From a virus, in IMG/VR virus record IMGVR_UViG_3300034101_004323, positions 1-64,000 of that record: DNA of 64,000 bases; one strand, written 5' to 3'. This document shows positions 16,710-24,715 of the stretch, one piece after another; the first letter of the stretch is position 1; every line of letters starts with the position of its first letter. The notes below the pieces were generated by a model. It ran no database searches, was not told where the DNA came from, and saw only the letters and a list, made by a program, of their open reading frames with translations. The position numbers and the translations under genes are program-made.

Positions 16710-17042
16710 ATGTTAAACCAAGACGAAATGAACGAAAAACTAAAAGAGATACAGGATCTGAGTATAGAAGAATTAAAAAATATTCTAGAAATTAATAAGG
16801 ACTATGAATTTGAAGACAATAAAAAATTAATATCATGTGCTCATGAAATAGTATTTGCTATAAATGCTTCGGTCTTAATGGAAAATGAAAAGGGAGAACT
16901 AACAGGAACCAGAGAAGTTTGTTCTAAGAATTTCCATATTCCTGTGCCAATAGATAAAGACTATGAAATATTTATGAAAACATTCTTTGACTATATAGAA
17001 AACTGTTTGATCAACGGCATACAAGAAAGTTCAAAACCATGA
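16710..17042 (+). CDS. Hypothetical acidic protein
   Basis: This 110-aa protein is predicted all-helical at the N terminus (MNEKLKEIQDLSIEELKNIL) followed by a mixed domain with SCAHEIVFAINASVLMENEKG and KNFHIPVPIDKDYEIFMKTFF. There are no recognised motifs. It is coupled to the next gene by a four-base ATGA overlap. The gene order (paralogue, zinc ribbon, this, paralogue) suggests a small functional module, but nothing in the sequence reveals its role. Confidence 0.55.
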   Translation: MLNQDEMNEKLKEIQDLSIEELKNILEINKDYEFEDNKKLISCAHEIVFAINASVLMENEKGELTGTREVCSKNFHIPVPIDKDYEIFMKTFFDYIENCLINGIQESSKP

Positions 17043-17428
17043 AAGATAATCAATTTATTTTTACACAAAATCATTCTGAAAAATCAGAAGCCAATAAAGA
17101 TAGATTTTTTTGTTTATTAGAAGATAAAGATTTTATTGACGATCAAAATAATCCTAGACTAAAAACAGAAGATGATAAAGTATTAGCAAAAATAAAATAT
17201 AAACCAAATGGTATTCCTAAATATCTAATTAGGATAGATGATACTAAAAAATTATTTAATCCAACATTAGATTTACCAGAAACAAAAAATATAAAACTAT
17301 TACATTCTATCGGTCAAGAGACAATGATATTTAAGGAAGTAAATAAAAAAGTATTCGATTTCTATTTGATGTTCCTTAAAACAACTAATACTTCGTGGAT
17401 TTTAAACGCTGAAAGAGAGGATATATAA
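17039..17428 (+). CDS. Hypothetical protein, paralogue of the 15.9-16.4 kb gene
   Basis: This 129-aa protein aligns by eye with the product of 15943-16356 over most of its length (FIDDQNNPRLKTEDDKVLAK, FNPTLDL, MIFKEVNKKVFDFY, LMFLKTTNTSWILNAERE). The shared C-terminal AERE end and central NP are the best conserved. There is no catalytic motif. It overlaps the gene before by four bases and shares its last base with the start of the next (TAATG), so it is part of the same translational chain. Confidence 0.65.
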   Translation: MKDNQFIFTQNHSEKSEANKDRFFCLLEDKDFIDDQNNPRLKTEDDKVLAKIKYKPNGIPKYLIRIDDTKKLFNPTLDLPETKNIKLLHSIGQETMIFKEVNKKVFDFYLMFLKTTNTSWILNAEREDI

Positions 17429-17760
17429 TGTCAAAACTAAATAAAACACAAATATATGCTATAAGATGGTTAGCCAATCAAGGAACCACACAAGAAAGTA
17501 TAGCATCAGAGCTTGATCTTAACATAGAACAGGTTATAAAAACATTAGAGAAATATGGAACGTCCAATCAGAACAATAATATAGAAGCAAAACAAAGTCC
17601 AGCCAAAACATCGAATATGATAACGGAAACTTCTGTCAAAAAGACTAAGAATGTAGCGATCATGACAAAAGAAGCTTCTGAACAACATGATGCTATGAGA
17701 CATAAGACACACCCTATGAACAATGAAAGCTCTATTTTTAGACCAAAGAACAATGGATAA
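17428..17760 (+). CDS. Small HTH-type DNA-binding protein
   Basis: This is a 110-aa protein. Residues 1-42 form a helix-turn-helix: LNKTQIYAIRWLANQGTTQESIASELDLNIEQVIKTL, similar to sigma-like/resolvase HTH segments (recognition helix around residues 29-40). The rest is Lys-, Ser- and Asn-rich and probably disordered, with a conserved-looking C-terminal MRHKTHPMNNESSIFRP. It may regulate phage transcription, but no operator could be identified. Its stop overlaps the next start (ATGGATAA). Confidence 0.65.
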   Translation: MSKLNKTQIYAIRWLANQGTTQESIASELDLNIEQVIKTLEKYGTSNQNNNIEAKQSPAKTSNMITETSVKKTKNVAIMTKEASEQHDAMRHKTHPMNNESSIFRPKNNG

Positions 17761-18163
17761 ATATACTTCAAAGTATTCAAATGGAAAATCAGTATCAGCA
17801 GTACAATATATAACAGAACTAATATGTGAAAATAAAGCAAGAAAAGATAAAACAGATTTGCATTATAGATTTTGGACAACAAAATCTTGGTCTGCATTCT
17901 ATAGAAATCAGATAGCGTCTGCCAATAAGCTAATTGAAAAATATGATGCAAAAGCAATTATAGCAGCACTTAGACACAAGGATGCAGAAAGAATATATTC
18001 ATTGCGAGCCCCTCATCTACCGGCTATAATAGAAAAAATGCAAAACGAGATCAACGCTCAAAATACTATATTAACACAAAAATTTGATAGAAAAGACAAG
18101 TTGACTCTTAGACCAAACCAAAAGACAAATAGCATTATTTCAAGACTAGAGGAATTAGAATGA
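17753..18163 (+). CDS. Hypothetical protein upstream of the recombinase
   Basis: This protein is about 136 aa from ATG 17753. The frame could start at 17723, but ATG 17753 gives the eight-base ATGGATAA overlap that matches junctions elsewhere here and begins at MDKYTSKYSNGKSV. It is basic and helical, with LHYRFWTTKSWSAFYRNQIASANKLI in the middle and a hydrophilic end (FDRKDKLTLRPNQKT). It overlaps the RecA-like gene by four bases. DNA binding is possible from the charge but unproven. No family recognised. Confidence 0.55.
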   Translation: MDKYTSKYSNGKSVSAVQYITELICENKARKDKTDLHYRFWTTKSWSAFYRNQIASANKLIEKYDAKAIIAALRHKDAERIYSLRAPHLPAIIEKMQNEINAQNTILTQKFDRKDKLTLRPNQKTNSIISRLEELE

Positions 18164-19173
18164 CACTAAAAGAGGACGTGATTAAAAATTTTGGTGACGA
18201 AATTATCCTAACAGGCAATGCTCTGGTAGATAAAAAAGTTCTTACTATTCCAGTAGGTCCATCACTAGATATTGCTTTGAATGGCGGGATTCCAGAGGGC
18301 AGTTTTGTTGTATTAACTGGTCAGCCTAAATGTGGTAAAACAACAACATCCCTGGACTTCTCTGCTACAGCACAAAAGAAAGAATATGCTTATGGTTCCT
18401 TTAAGGAAGGAAGACAAGTGTATTACCTTAACATTGAAGGTAGATTGAAGAAAAGAGACTTAGAAGGCATTCCAGGTCTAGACCTATCAAGATTTCATAT
18501 TATAGGAAGTCAACAAGGAAAGATATTACATGGTGAGGAATATCTACAAATTGCTGAAAGGATTATTAATGAGGCTCCAGGATGTGTCCTTATCATAGAC
18601 TCCTACTCTGCTTTATGTACAGAAGCTGAAATTACAAGCGATATGGATAAAATGCAAAGAGCAGATGGAGCAAAGCTATTAGCTAAATTTTGTCGAAAAG
18701 TAGCTAATGTTATTCCAGTAAATAAAAATATAGTTATAGGTATCACACATCTTATGGGCAATCCAACAGGATATGGTGCAGAATTTAAGGAGAAGAGTGG
18801 ACAAGCTATTGCTTATCAAACAGATATAAAATTACGAGCAAAAACATTTAAGCCATGGGTTGTTGGTACCGATAATACACAAATAGGACAAGAAATAGAA
18901 TGGCAAGTTGTTTGTTCTGCTCTTGGTCCTCCTGGGGCTGTTACAACTAGTTATATTAGATATGGTCAGGGTATTGATAGATATACAGAACTTATTAATC
19001 TTGCTTGTGATGTTGGTATTATTAACAAGGGCGGTGCATGGTATACCATAACAAATTTAGAAGATAAACCAAAATTTCAAGGAACCGAAAAAGTAAGAGC
19101 TTTTCTTTTAGATAATAGCGAAGCATACACAAAAATAGAACAAGATGTTAAGAGTGTTTTGGGAATCAAATGA
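18160..19173 (+). CDS. RecA/UvsX-type recombinase
   Basis: This 337-aa protein has Walker A GQPKCGKTT (54-62), a Walker B strand CVLIIDSYSAL and the L1/L2-region pattern ITHLMGNPTGYGAEFKEKSG, as in phage RecA-like recombinases (UvsX class). It should coat ssDNA and perform strand exchange in recombination-dependent replication and repair. Length is close to bacterial RecA core. The C-terminal region (GTEKVRAFLLDN) resembles the end of cellular RecA. Neighbours are a nuclease and DnaB helicase, consistent with a replication/recombination operon. ATGA overlaps couple it to both neighbours. Confidence 0.9.
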   Translation: MTLKEDVIKNFGDEIILTGNALVDKKVLTIPVGPSLDIALNGGIPEGSFVVLTGQPKCGKTTTSLDFSATAQKKEYAYGSFKEGRQVYYLNIEGRLKKRDLEGIPGLDLSRFHIIGSQQGKILHGEEYLQIAERIINEAPGCVLIIDSYSALCTEAEITSDMDKMQRADGAKLLAKFCRKVANVIPVNKNIVIGITHLMGNPTGYGAEFKEKSGQAIAYQTDIKLRAKTFKPWVVGTDNTQIGQEIEWQVVCSALGPPGAVTTSYIRYGQGIDRYTELINLACDVGIINKGGAWYTITNLEDKPKFQGTEKVRAFLLDNSEAYTKIEQDVKSVLGIK

Positions 19174-19577
19174 AAATTATAGATTTGGATGGAAACATCC
19201 ATAATTGGCACTTGACAGGTCATATAGCAAAGGGTAAACTAACCAATAAGTCTTCTTTCCATTTGATGGCGAGAAAACTAATAATAGATACTTTTCCAAC
19301 TTTACAAATCTTGGAAGAAGTTTCTATACCTTTAAGAAAATCTGAAACGCTGTATCTTGACTTTTACTTACCTCTTGCTAAACTATGCATAGAAGTACAT
19401 GGAGAACAGCATTTTAAATTTGTTCCATTTTATCACAACAATATTTTAAACTTTTTGAAATCTCAAAAAAGAGATAAAGAGAAAACAGAATGGTGTGAAA
19501 AAAATAATATTAGGCAAATAGTGTTAGCACACAATGAATCTGAATCAGAATGGAAAGAAAAACTAAAATATGAATAA
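19170..19577 (+). CDS. PD-(D/E)XK-fold nuclease (Vsr/DUF559-like), possible resolvase
   Basis: This 135-aa protein has the core LDFYLPLAKLCIEVHGEQHF: an Asp at the end of one strand, then Glu-Val-His-Gly on the next, as in very-short-patch-repair-like and DUF559 nucleases, followed by a Lys/Arg-rich helix (SQKRDKEKTEWCEKNN) and IRQIVL strand. Such single-domain enzymes act as junction resolvases or nicking enzymes. Its tight coupling to the RecA-like gene favours a recombination role. It differs from the larger nuclease at 36.0-36.9 kb, though both share the D...E.hG/dG..HF layout. Confidence 0.65.
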   Translation: MKIIDLDGNIHNWHLTGHIAKGKLTNKSSFHLMARKLIIDTFPTLQILEEVSIPLRKSETLYLDFYLPLAKLCIEVHGEQHFKFVPFYHNNILNFLKSQKRDKEKTEWCEKNNIRQIVLAHNESESEWKEKLKYE

Positions 19578-20061
19578 AACAACACAAGAAGAAATACAGT
19601 ATTGGGATAAAATATTAGATGACTATGAAAAAACACTGTCTCTTCCAGAATACTCTTCAGGCTGCTCAGTTCCTGAAGCAGAAATAAATAACTATCTTAG
19701 TATGTCTAGGGATCAAATAGAGAAATTAAATCCAGAAGATTGTGCTCAAATTTCATATAGACTATCTCAATTCGGTTTTTATTTACAGCGTAGTTTGAAT
19801 AGAGAAATAGCCAGATTTAACTGGGCAGAAGAGAGCATTAAAGAAACAATAGCAGATGAAATAAATAGTTATAAAGGATATGGTTATTTAGAAAAATCTT
19901 TACAGGCTATTAAGCATAATGATAGGGCATCAAATCTGTATAAAATTAAAAAATATGCCCAACAAAGAATGGACAGATTAAGTTATTTGGCTAATAATAT
20001 TAAAAATTTATCAGATATACTTCTTTCTATACAAAGAACCAAGGTGAAACATGCCTCTTGA
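19570..20061 (+). CDS. Hypothetical helical protein
   Basis: This 163-aa protein is mostly alpha-helical, with a conserved-looking CSVPEAEINNYLSMSRDQIEKLNPEDCAQISYRL segment in the middle and amphipathic helices either side. Its position between the resolvase-like gene and DnaB, and its helical build, would fit a recombination or helicase-loading accessory factor, but there is no sequence signature to prove this. It overlaps its neighbours by 8 and 11 bases. Confidence 0.55.
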   Translation: MNKTTQEEIQYWDKILDDYEKTLSLPEYSSGCSVPEAEINNYLSMSRDQIEKLNPEDCAQISYRLSQFGFYLQRSLNREIARFNWAEESIKETIADEINSYKGYGYLEKSLQAIKHNDRASNLYKIKKYAQQRMDRLSYLANNIKNLSDILLSIQRTKVKHAS

Positions 20062-20458
20062 TAATGACGACATAAAACAACTCATAGCAATTTTACAAAA
20101 GGGTCTATCATCAGACTCAGAGGAGAATGAATCTGTTGCTGAGACAGTAGAGAAACCTAGACGTAAAAGAGGAAAGATCCCACAGATAAATACTGCTCCA
20201 CTAAAATCGACTACTCGTAATAAAAAATCAGAATCTTCAAACAGATTTGACTTAATGATGGAGAAAAACCTTCATAAGGAAGATCTTGAAGTAGATAAAT
20301 TATTATCAAAATATCCACCAACAATAAGATCAAGGGAATTTACTCCTGTCGAAGTAAAATGTAGAGTATGTGGAACAGAAGATAGTATTAATCCAGCATT
20401 AATGAATGACGCCCCAAATAGATATAAATGTAACAGATGTTCAAAGGAGCCGGGATAA
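20051..20458 (+). CDS. Hypothetical protein with C-terminal zinc ribbon
   Basis: This 135-aa protein has an acidic N-terminal helix (DNDDIKQLIAILQKGL), a disordered basic middle (EKPRRKRGKIP) and a C-terminal zinc ribbon: VKCRVCGTED and, 18 residues on, YKCNRCSKEPG. The ribbon could bind DNA or a protein partner. The stop TAA and the DnaB start ATG share one base (TAATG), so it is coupled to helicase synthesis. It may help load the helicase, but this is inference from position only. Confidence 0.6.
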   Translation: MPLDNDDIKQLIAILQKGLSSDSEENESVAETVEKPRRKRGKIPQINTAPLKSTTRNKKSESSNRFDLMMEKNLHKEDLEVDKLLSKYPPTIRSREFTPVEVKCRVCGTEDSINPALMNDAPNRYKCNRCSKEPG

Positions 20459-21915
20459 TGGTTTTGTGTGATCCATCAGCAGAAAGAGCTGTTCTGAGTT
20501 GCATTATGCAACACGGTGAAAAAGCTTATTATGAAATTAACGATATTATAAATGAATCCTGTTTTACTATAGATAGTAATCAACTTATTTATAGCTGTAT
20601 TAAACATATATTTTCCAATGGTCAGGTTAGTACTCTTGACATAGCATCAATATATTCTGCCTCTCAAGATTTGGGTTTCTCTCATATCTTTAGCAAAAAA
20701 GAAGAGGCTCAACATTTAAAGGCTATTTTAGATTTTCCAGCAAATATAGCGAATATAAATCAATTTGCAACCAAAATCAAAAAACTAGATATAGCAAGAT
20801 CCTTACATAAAGAGCTAGAAGCAGCACAAGAAAAATTATTAGATGTTACTGGTTCAGAACCTATATCGTCAATATTATCTATAGCAGAAGATACTCTGTT
20901 AGACTTTGGCTCTCACTTGTCTAATGATAATGAGCCGAAATCCATTGGCGATGATATAGATAATTATATCGAATACTTAAAAAGCAATCCGGTTGATCAG
21001 CTTGGCATATCAACAGGGTTTCCCATATATGACCATGCTATTGGTGGAGGTTTTAGAAAAGGAACCGTAAATGTTATTGCAGCAAGACCAAAGGTAGGAA
21101 AAACATTATTGGCAGATAATATAGGATTTTTTATAGCAAATAAATTAGGTATTCCTGTATTAAATATGGATACAGAAATGAGTACTAAGGACCATATTCA
21201 TAGAATATTGGCTATGATGACAGAGACAGAAATTAATAGTATAGAAACAGGCAAATTTGCTGCTACTCCAGCAACCAATAAAAAAATAAACGATGCCACA
21301 GAATCTCTGAAAAATACAAAATTATATTATAAGTCAATTGCCGGTAAGCCTTTTGATGAACAACTAAGTATAATGAGAAGATGGTTGTGTAAAGATGTCG
21401 GACTGAATCCAGATGGAACAGCAAAGGATTGTGTTATTGTATATGATTATTTAAAACTAATGGATAGTGCTGGAATTAGTCAAGACTTAAAGGAATATCA
21501 GATTCTAGGTTTTATGATGACAGCATTACACAATTTTGCTGTTAAATATCAAGTACCTATCTTAAGTTTTATACAATTAAATAGAGATGGTATTAGTAAA
21601 GAAAGCACAGACACGGCATCTGGATCAGATAGAATTATTTGGTTATGTAGTAATTTTTCTATATTCAAAAGAAAATCAGATGAAGAGATGGCTGAGGACT
21701 CTGGTAAAAGTGGGAATAGAAAACTTATTCCTTTAATATCCAGACACGGTGGATGTCTAGACGATAATGATTATATTAATTTTGGCCTCAAAGGATGGTG
21801 TGCAAAAATCACAGAGGGCCAAACAAAACTAGAAATATCTAATGGTATTAAAAATCAAAAAGACGGATTTATCGTAAATGAAGACAACAATGAAGAAGAA
21901 ATCAGTTTCGTATAA
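20458..21915 (+). CDS. dnaB: Replicative DNA helicase, DnaB family
   Basis: This protein is about 485 aa. The N-terminal domain begins DPSAERAVLSCIMQ, the typical DnaB opening, so ATG 20458 (sharing a base with the previous stop) is preferred to an ATG seven codons upstream. The RecA-like ATPase domain has FRKGTVNVIAARPKVGKTLL (Walker A near residue 210), Walker B CVIVYDYLKLMD and LSFIQLNRDG downstream. It unwinds DNA 5'-3' at the replication fork as a hexamer and should work with the primase encoded immediately after (38-base overlap) and the polymerase further on. Confidence 0.92.
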   Translation: MVLCDPSAERAVLSCIMQHGEKAYYEINDIINESCFTIDSNQLIYSCIKHIFSNGQVSTLDIASIYSASQDLGFSHIFSKKEEAQHLKAILDFPANIANINQFATKIKKLDIARSLHKELEAAQEKLLDVTGSEPISSILSIAEDTLLDFGSHLSNDNEPKSIGDDIDNYIEYLKSNPVDQLGISTGFPIYDHAIGGGFRKGTVNVIAARPKVGKTLLADNIGFFIANKLGIPVLNMDTEMSTKDHIHRILAMMTETEINSIETGKFAATPATNKKINDATESLKNTKLYYKSIAGKPFDEQLSIMRRWLCKDVGLNPDGTAKDCVIVYDYLKLMDSAGISQDLKEYQILGFMMTALHNFAVKYQVPILSFIQLNRDGISKESTDTASGSDRIIWLCSNFSIFKRKSDEEMAEDSGKSGNRKLIPLISRHGGCLDDNDYINFGLKGWCAKITEGQTKLEISNGIKNQKDGFIVNEDNNEEEISFV

Positions 21916-23038
21916 TCAGCATAAATTAAAACTATTATCAGATAAGCTATGCGATAATATAGAATCTTTATTAGATTATTTTGGTATAGAATACAAGAGG
22001 TTATCTAAGATGATAACTATGAGTTGTCCTATACATGGTGGAGACAATTCATCCGCATTAAATCTATATCCAGAAGGCGATACATATAGAGGTAACTGGA
22101 AATGCAGAACACATAATTGTGAAGAAGTATTTAAATCTTCAATTATTGGATTTATTAGAGGCATAATATCTCACAATAACCATAATTGGATTAAAAATGG
22201 AGACACAGTATGCTCTTTTGACGAGGCACTGCAATTTGCACAAAATTTTATAAAACAAAACTTATCAGATATAAAAATAGACAAGAAAACGATAGAAAAA
22301 AGTAGTTTTGTCAATACTATTAATTATATCAATATTAAACAAAATAATAATCAATCAAGAGTAACAAAACAACAGATTAGAAAATCTCTAACTATTCCAT
22401 CACAATATTTTATTGATAGGGGATTCTCTGAAAATATATTAAATAAATATGATGTTGGAGATTGCACAACAAGCAATAAGGAAATGTCAAGTCGAGCCGT
22501 AGTACCAGTATATGATATTGACTATAAATATATGGTTGGTTGTACTGGAAGAAGCGTACATGAAAAATGCGAACAATGCTCATGCTTCCATGACAGTTCG
22601 GTATCCTGTCCAAAAGATGAATATTCTTGGCTAATGTCAAAATGGAGACATAATAAAGATTTTAAAACACAAGAATATTTATACAATTATTGGTTCGCAA
22701 AAGATTTTATTAAAAAAACTGGATGCGCTATTATTGTAGAGAGTCCAGGTAATGTTTGGAGACTAGAAGAATCAGGAATACATAATTCTGTCGCTATTTT
22801 TGGCTGCTCGTTATCTGATAAACAGAAAATGTTATTAGATATTTCTGGAGCTTTGACACTAATTCTTATTATGGATAATGACGATGCTGGTAAAAAAGCA
22901 ACAGATGCCATGATAAAAAAATGTCAAAAAATATATAATATCCATAATATAACGATAAAAAAAGAAGACATAGCCTCGATGAGTATTGATGAGATCAGAC
23001 AAGAAATATTACCCGAATTAGAAAAATTATCCTTATGA
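21878..23038 (+). CDS. DNA primase, DnaG-type (zinc finger + Toprim)
   Basis: This is a 386-aa protein. The N terminus has a zinc-binding segment MSCPIHGGDNSSAL ... KCRTHNCEEVF, as in CHC2-type primases but with altered spacing in the second pair. A Toprim domain follows with IIVESPGNVWRLEESG and LILIMDNDDAGKKA (acidic metal ligands). Between them is a Cys-rich patch (EKCEQCSCFHDSSVSCP) that is probably a second metal site, unusual for a bacterial DnaG but seen in some phage primases. It lays RNA primers for the polymerase. Start ATG 21878 overlaps DnaB by 38 bases. A second ATG four codons later is an alternative. Confidence 0.85.
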   Translation: MKTTMKKKSVSYNQHKLKLLSDKLCDNIESLLDYFGIEYKRLSKMITMSCPIHGGDNSSALNLYPEGDTYRGNWKCRTHNCEEVFKSSIIGFIRGIISHNNHNWIKNGDTVCSFDEALQFAQNFIKQNLSDIKIDKKTIEKSSFVNTINYINIKQNNNQSRVTKQQIRKSLTIPSQYFIDRGFSENILNKYDVGDCTTSNKEMSSRAVVPVYDIDYKYMVGCTGRSVHEKCEQCSCFHDSSVSCPKDEYSWLMSKWRHNKDFKTQEYLYNYWFAKDFIKKTGCAIIVESPGNVWRLEESGIHNSVAIFGCSLSDKQKMLLDISGALTLILIMDNDDAGKKATDAMIKKCQKIYNIHNITIKKEDIASMSIDEIRQEILPELEKLSL

Positions 23039-23625
23039 CAAAAATAATAGCATTCGCAGGAAGAAAACAATCAGGAAAAACAACATGCTCCGAATTTGTA
23101 GCTAATTGTTATGCTGGTTCTTTGTTAGGAACGCCACAAATATATAACTTTGCAGATCCATTAAAAAAAGATATATGTATGAATATTTTAGGCTTATCAT
23201 ATGACCAATGCTATGGTAGTGATGAAAATAAAAATACATTTACAGATTGTTATTGGCAAGATACTAGACTAACCGCACGAGAGGTTATGCAATTTGTTGG
23301 TACAGATCTGTTTCGTAAAATGAAAAATAATGTTTGGGCATCGGCTACAATTAATAAAATTAAATTAGAACAACCAAAATTAGCTATTATTGCCGATTGT
23401 AGATTTCCTAATGAAGTTGAAGCAATTCAAAATGCTGGAGGATTAGTAATAAAATTGACACGAAATCCATATGGTTCTGATCACGATAGTGAAACAGCAT
23501 TAGATCCTGAAAGATATTCTACTGAAAATTTTGATCTTATTATTGAAAATACTCATATGACTATTGGAGAACAAAATAAACTTATACATCAATATCTTAT
23601 GGATAAAGGAATACTCTCATTATAA
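23035..23625 (+). CDS. Deoxynucleoside monophosphate kinase
   Basis: This 196-aa protein begins IIAFAGRKQSGKTT (P-loop at 9-17), the form of T4 gp1-like dNMP kinases, and contains the LID-like and base-binding segments TAREVMQFVGTDLFRK and IADCRFPNEVEAIQNAGG. It phosphorylates dNMPs, including dTMP, toward dNTPs and so extends the nucleotide pathway (deaminase, reductase, dUTPase). Length is normal. It overlaps the primase gene by four bases (ATGA). The RBS of the next gene lies inside its 3' end. Confidence 0.85.
   Translation: MTKIIAFAGRKQSGKTTCSEFVANCYAGSLLGTPQIYNFADPLKKDICMNILGLSYDQCYGSDENKNTFTDCYWQDTRLTAREVMQFVGTDLFRKMKNNVWASATINKIKLEQPKLAIIADCRFPNEVEAIQNAGGLVIKLTRNPYGSDHDSETALDPERYSTENFDLIIENTHMTIGEQNKLIHQYLMDKGILSL
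23605..23610 (+). promoter_or_regulatory. Ribosome binding site for a likely ATT start
   Basis: AAAGGA is followed, after eight bases, by ATT 23619, the first codon of the conserved N terminus of the nuclease (IITYFRSSSF). No ATG, GTG or TTG occurs between this site and the conserved residues. Confidence 0.45.
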
Positions 23626-24671
23626 TAACATATTTTAGGTCTTCAAGCTTTAATGCTCATTCAATGTGTGAGCAACAGTATTTTATAGAATACGTTCTTG
23701 GATGGAGAGGTCCGTCTGGACAAAAAGCAGATAAAGGAACGATAGTTCATAAAGTATTAGAAATTTTAGCTGTTATTAAAAAAGCAGAACAAGATAATCA
23801 ATTAACTATAAATGATGATATAGCAGGCATTATAGACATTACTAATTATGATTTAGACAATATTATTGATTTAATATACAATCATTACTCGTTATCTGCA
23901 AAACATCATAAATGGAGTCCAAAAGATAAAAAGGACTGTAGTGAGTGGGTATATAAAGCTATTAAATTCAATGATGGTATGTTTGATCCAAGAAATAGAA
24001 AAATTCTTGAACCAGAACAGCACTTTGACTTTACTATAAATAAGTCGTGGTCAAAATACTCGTTCAAGACTGATGATGGTATAATATCTGGTAATCTTGC
24101 CTTAAAAGGTACAATAGACCTAATCACTCTTGTTAATGATAATACTATAGAAATAATTGACTGGAAAACAGGCAGAAGACTAGATTGGGCCACAGGTCAA
24201 GAAAAAACTCAAGAAAAACTAGAAAATGATCCGCAGTTAAGAATATATCATTATGCTATTAGTCAGCTATATCCAAATATAGATCATATTATATTTTCAA
24301 TATATTTTATAAATGATGGTGGTCCATTTTCAATATGTTTTGACAAGAGTGATCTTCAAAAAACAGAAGATATGTTAAGACAAAAATTTGAAATTATAAA
24401 ATCGTCAAAAAAACCAAAATTACATAAAAGTTGGATGTGTAATAAACTATGTCATTTTGGTAAAACAAATTTTTCTGATTCTAATATTTTACCAATTTTA
24501 GAATATAGAGATAGTCAAACATGTAAGCAGGGCGAGTTTATGACAAAATGCGAACAAATCAAACACGATTTAGAGTTGCATGGCATGGATTCTGTGGTAC
24601 AATCATACAAACACCCAAATCATTCGTTTGGTAAATATAAGGCTCCAGGAAGCATAGAGGAGAATAAATGA
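23619..24671 (+). CDS. PD-(D/E)XK (RecB/Cas4-like) nuclease, probable ATT start
   Basis: This protein is about 350 aa. The region starting TYFRSSSFNAHSMCEQQYFIEYV is the ‘S.S.l..~.Cp..y...yv’ opening of PD-(D/E)XK_1 nucleases, upstream of the first ATG (23664). The frame is open back to 23607, and the best initiation is ATT 23619 behind AAAGGA. Core residues: GTIVHKVLE (His), LKGTIDLI (Asp) and IEIIDWKTG (Asp/Lys), the RecB-type active site. C-terminal cysteines (CNKLC, TC, KC) could form an Fe-S cluster or zinc site as in Cas4/AddB-like enzymes. It likely processes DNA ends in recombination. If started at ATG 23664 it loses conserved residues. Confidence 0.75.
   Translation: MIITYFRSSSFNAHSMCEQQYFIEYVLGWRGPSGQKADKGTIVHKVLEILAVIKKAEQDNQLTINDDIAGIIDITNYDLDNIIDLIYNHYSLSAKHHKWSPKDKKDCSEWVYKAIKFNDGMFDPRNRKILEPEQHFDFTINKSWSKYSFKTDDGIISGNLALKGTIDLITLVNDNTIEIIDWKTGRRLDWATGQEKTQEKLENDPQLRIYHYAISQLYPNIDHIIFSIYFINDGGPFSICFDKSDLQKTEDMLRQKFEIIKSSKKPKLHKSWMCNKLCHFGKTNFSDSNILPILEYRDSQTCKQGEFMTKCEQIKHDLELHGMDSVVQSYKHPNHSFGKYKAPGSIEENK
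24657..24663 (+). promoter_or_regulatory. Shine-Dalgarno site for the upstream (interrupted) polymerase start
   Basis: GAGGAGA stands 4 bases before ATG 24668 and 7 before ATG 24671. It is the only good Shine-Dalgarno match near the polymerase; none precedes GTG 24716. Confidence 0.6.
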
Positions 24672-24715
24672 TGGACGTGATTAAGGAATATGCCCCTTTA
24701 CACGTCCATTCCTAA
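24668..24715 (+). CDS. 15-codon frame carrying polymerase PHP motif I, ending in TAA
   Basis: ATGATG at 24668, with a strong Shine-Dalgarno site, opens MMDVIKEYAPLHVHS and then TAA at 24713-24715. The last residues PLHVHS are the first strand and H-x-H metal motif of the PHP domain that opens bacterial PolIII alpha. The next in-frame codons GTG ACT CAT give HYSLLDGLSK, the direct continuation of that motif. So the polymerase N terminus is interrupted by this stop. Either a short peptide is made and the polymerase restarts at GTG, or the ribosome passes the stop, or the base sequence is in error. See findings. Confidence 0.6.
   Translation: MMDVIKEYAPLHVHS
24673..24707 (+). other. RNA hairpin overlapping the interrupted polymerase start
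   Basis: GGACGTG (24673-24679) is the exact reverse complement of CACGTCC (24701-24707). Inside lies a second short stem AAGG (24683-24686) with CCTT (24695-24698). The structure covers the last base of ATG 24671 and ends six bases before the TAA. It could hinder or stall translation around the stop. Confidence 0.6.

Noticed and set aside
17568-17957. 129-aa antisense frame with hydrophobic stretches
   Set aside because: Overlaps two coupled + strand genes; hydrophobicity results from the antisense of Lys/Asn-rich codons.
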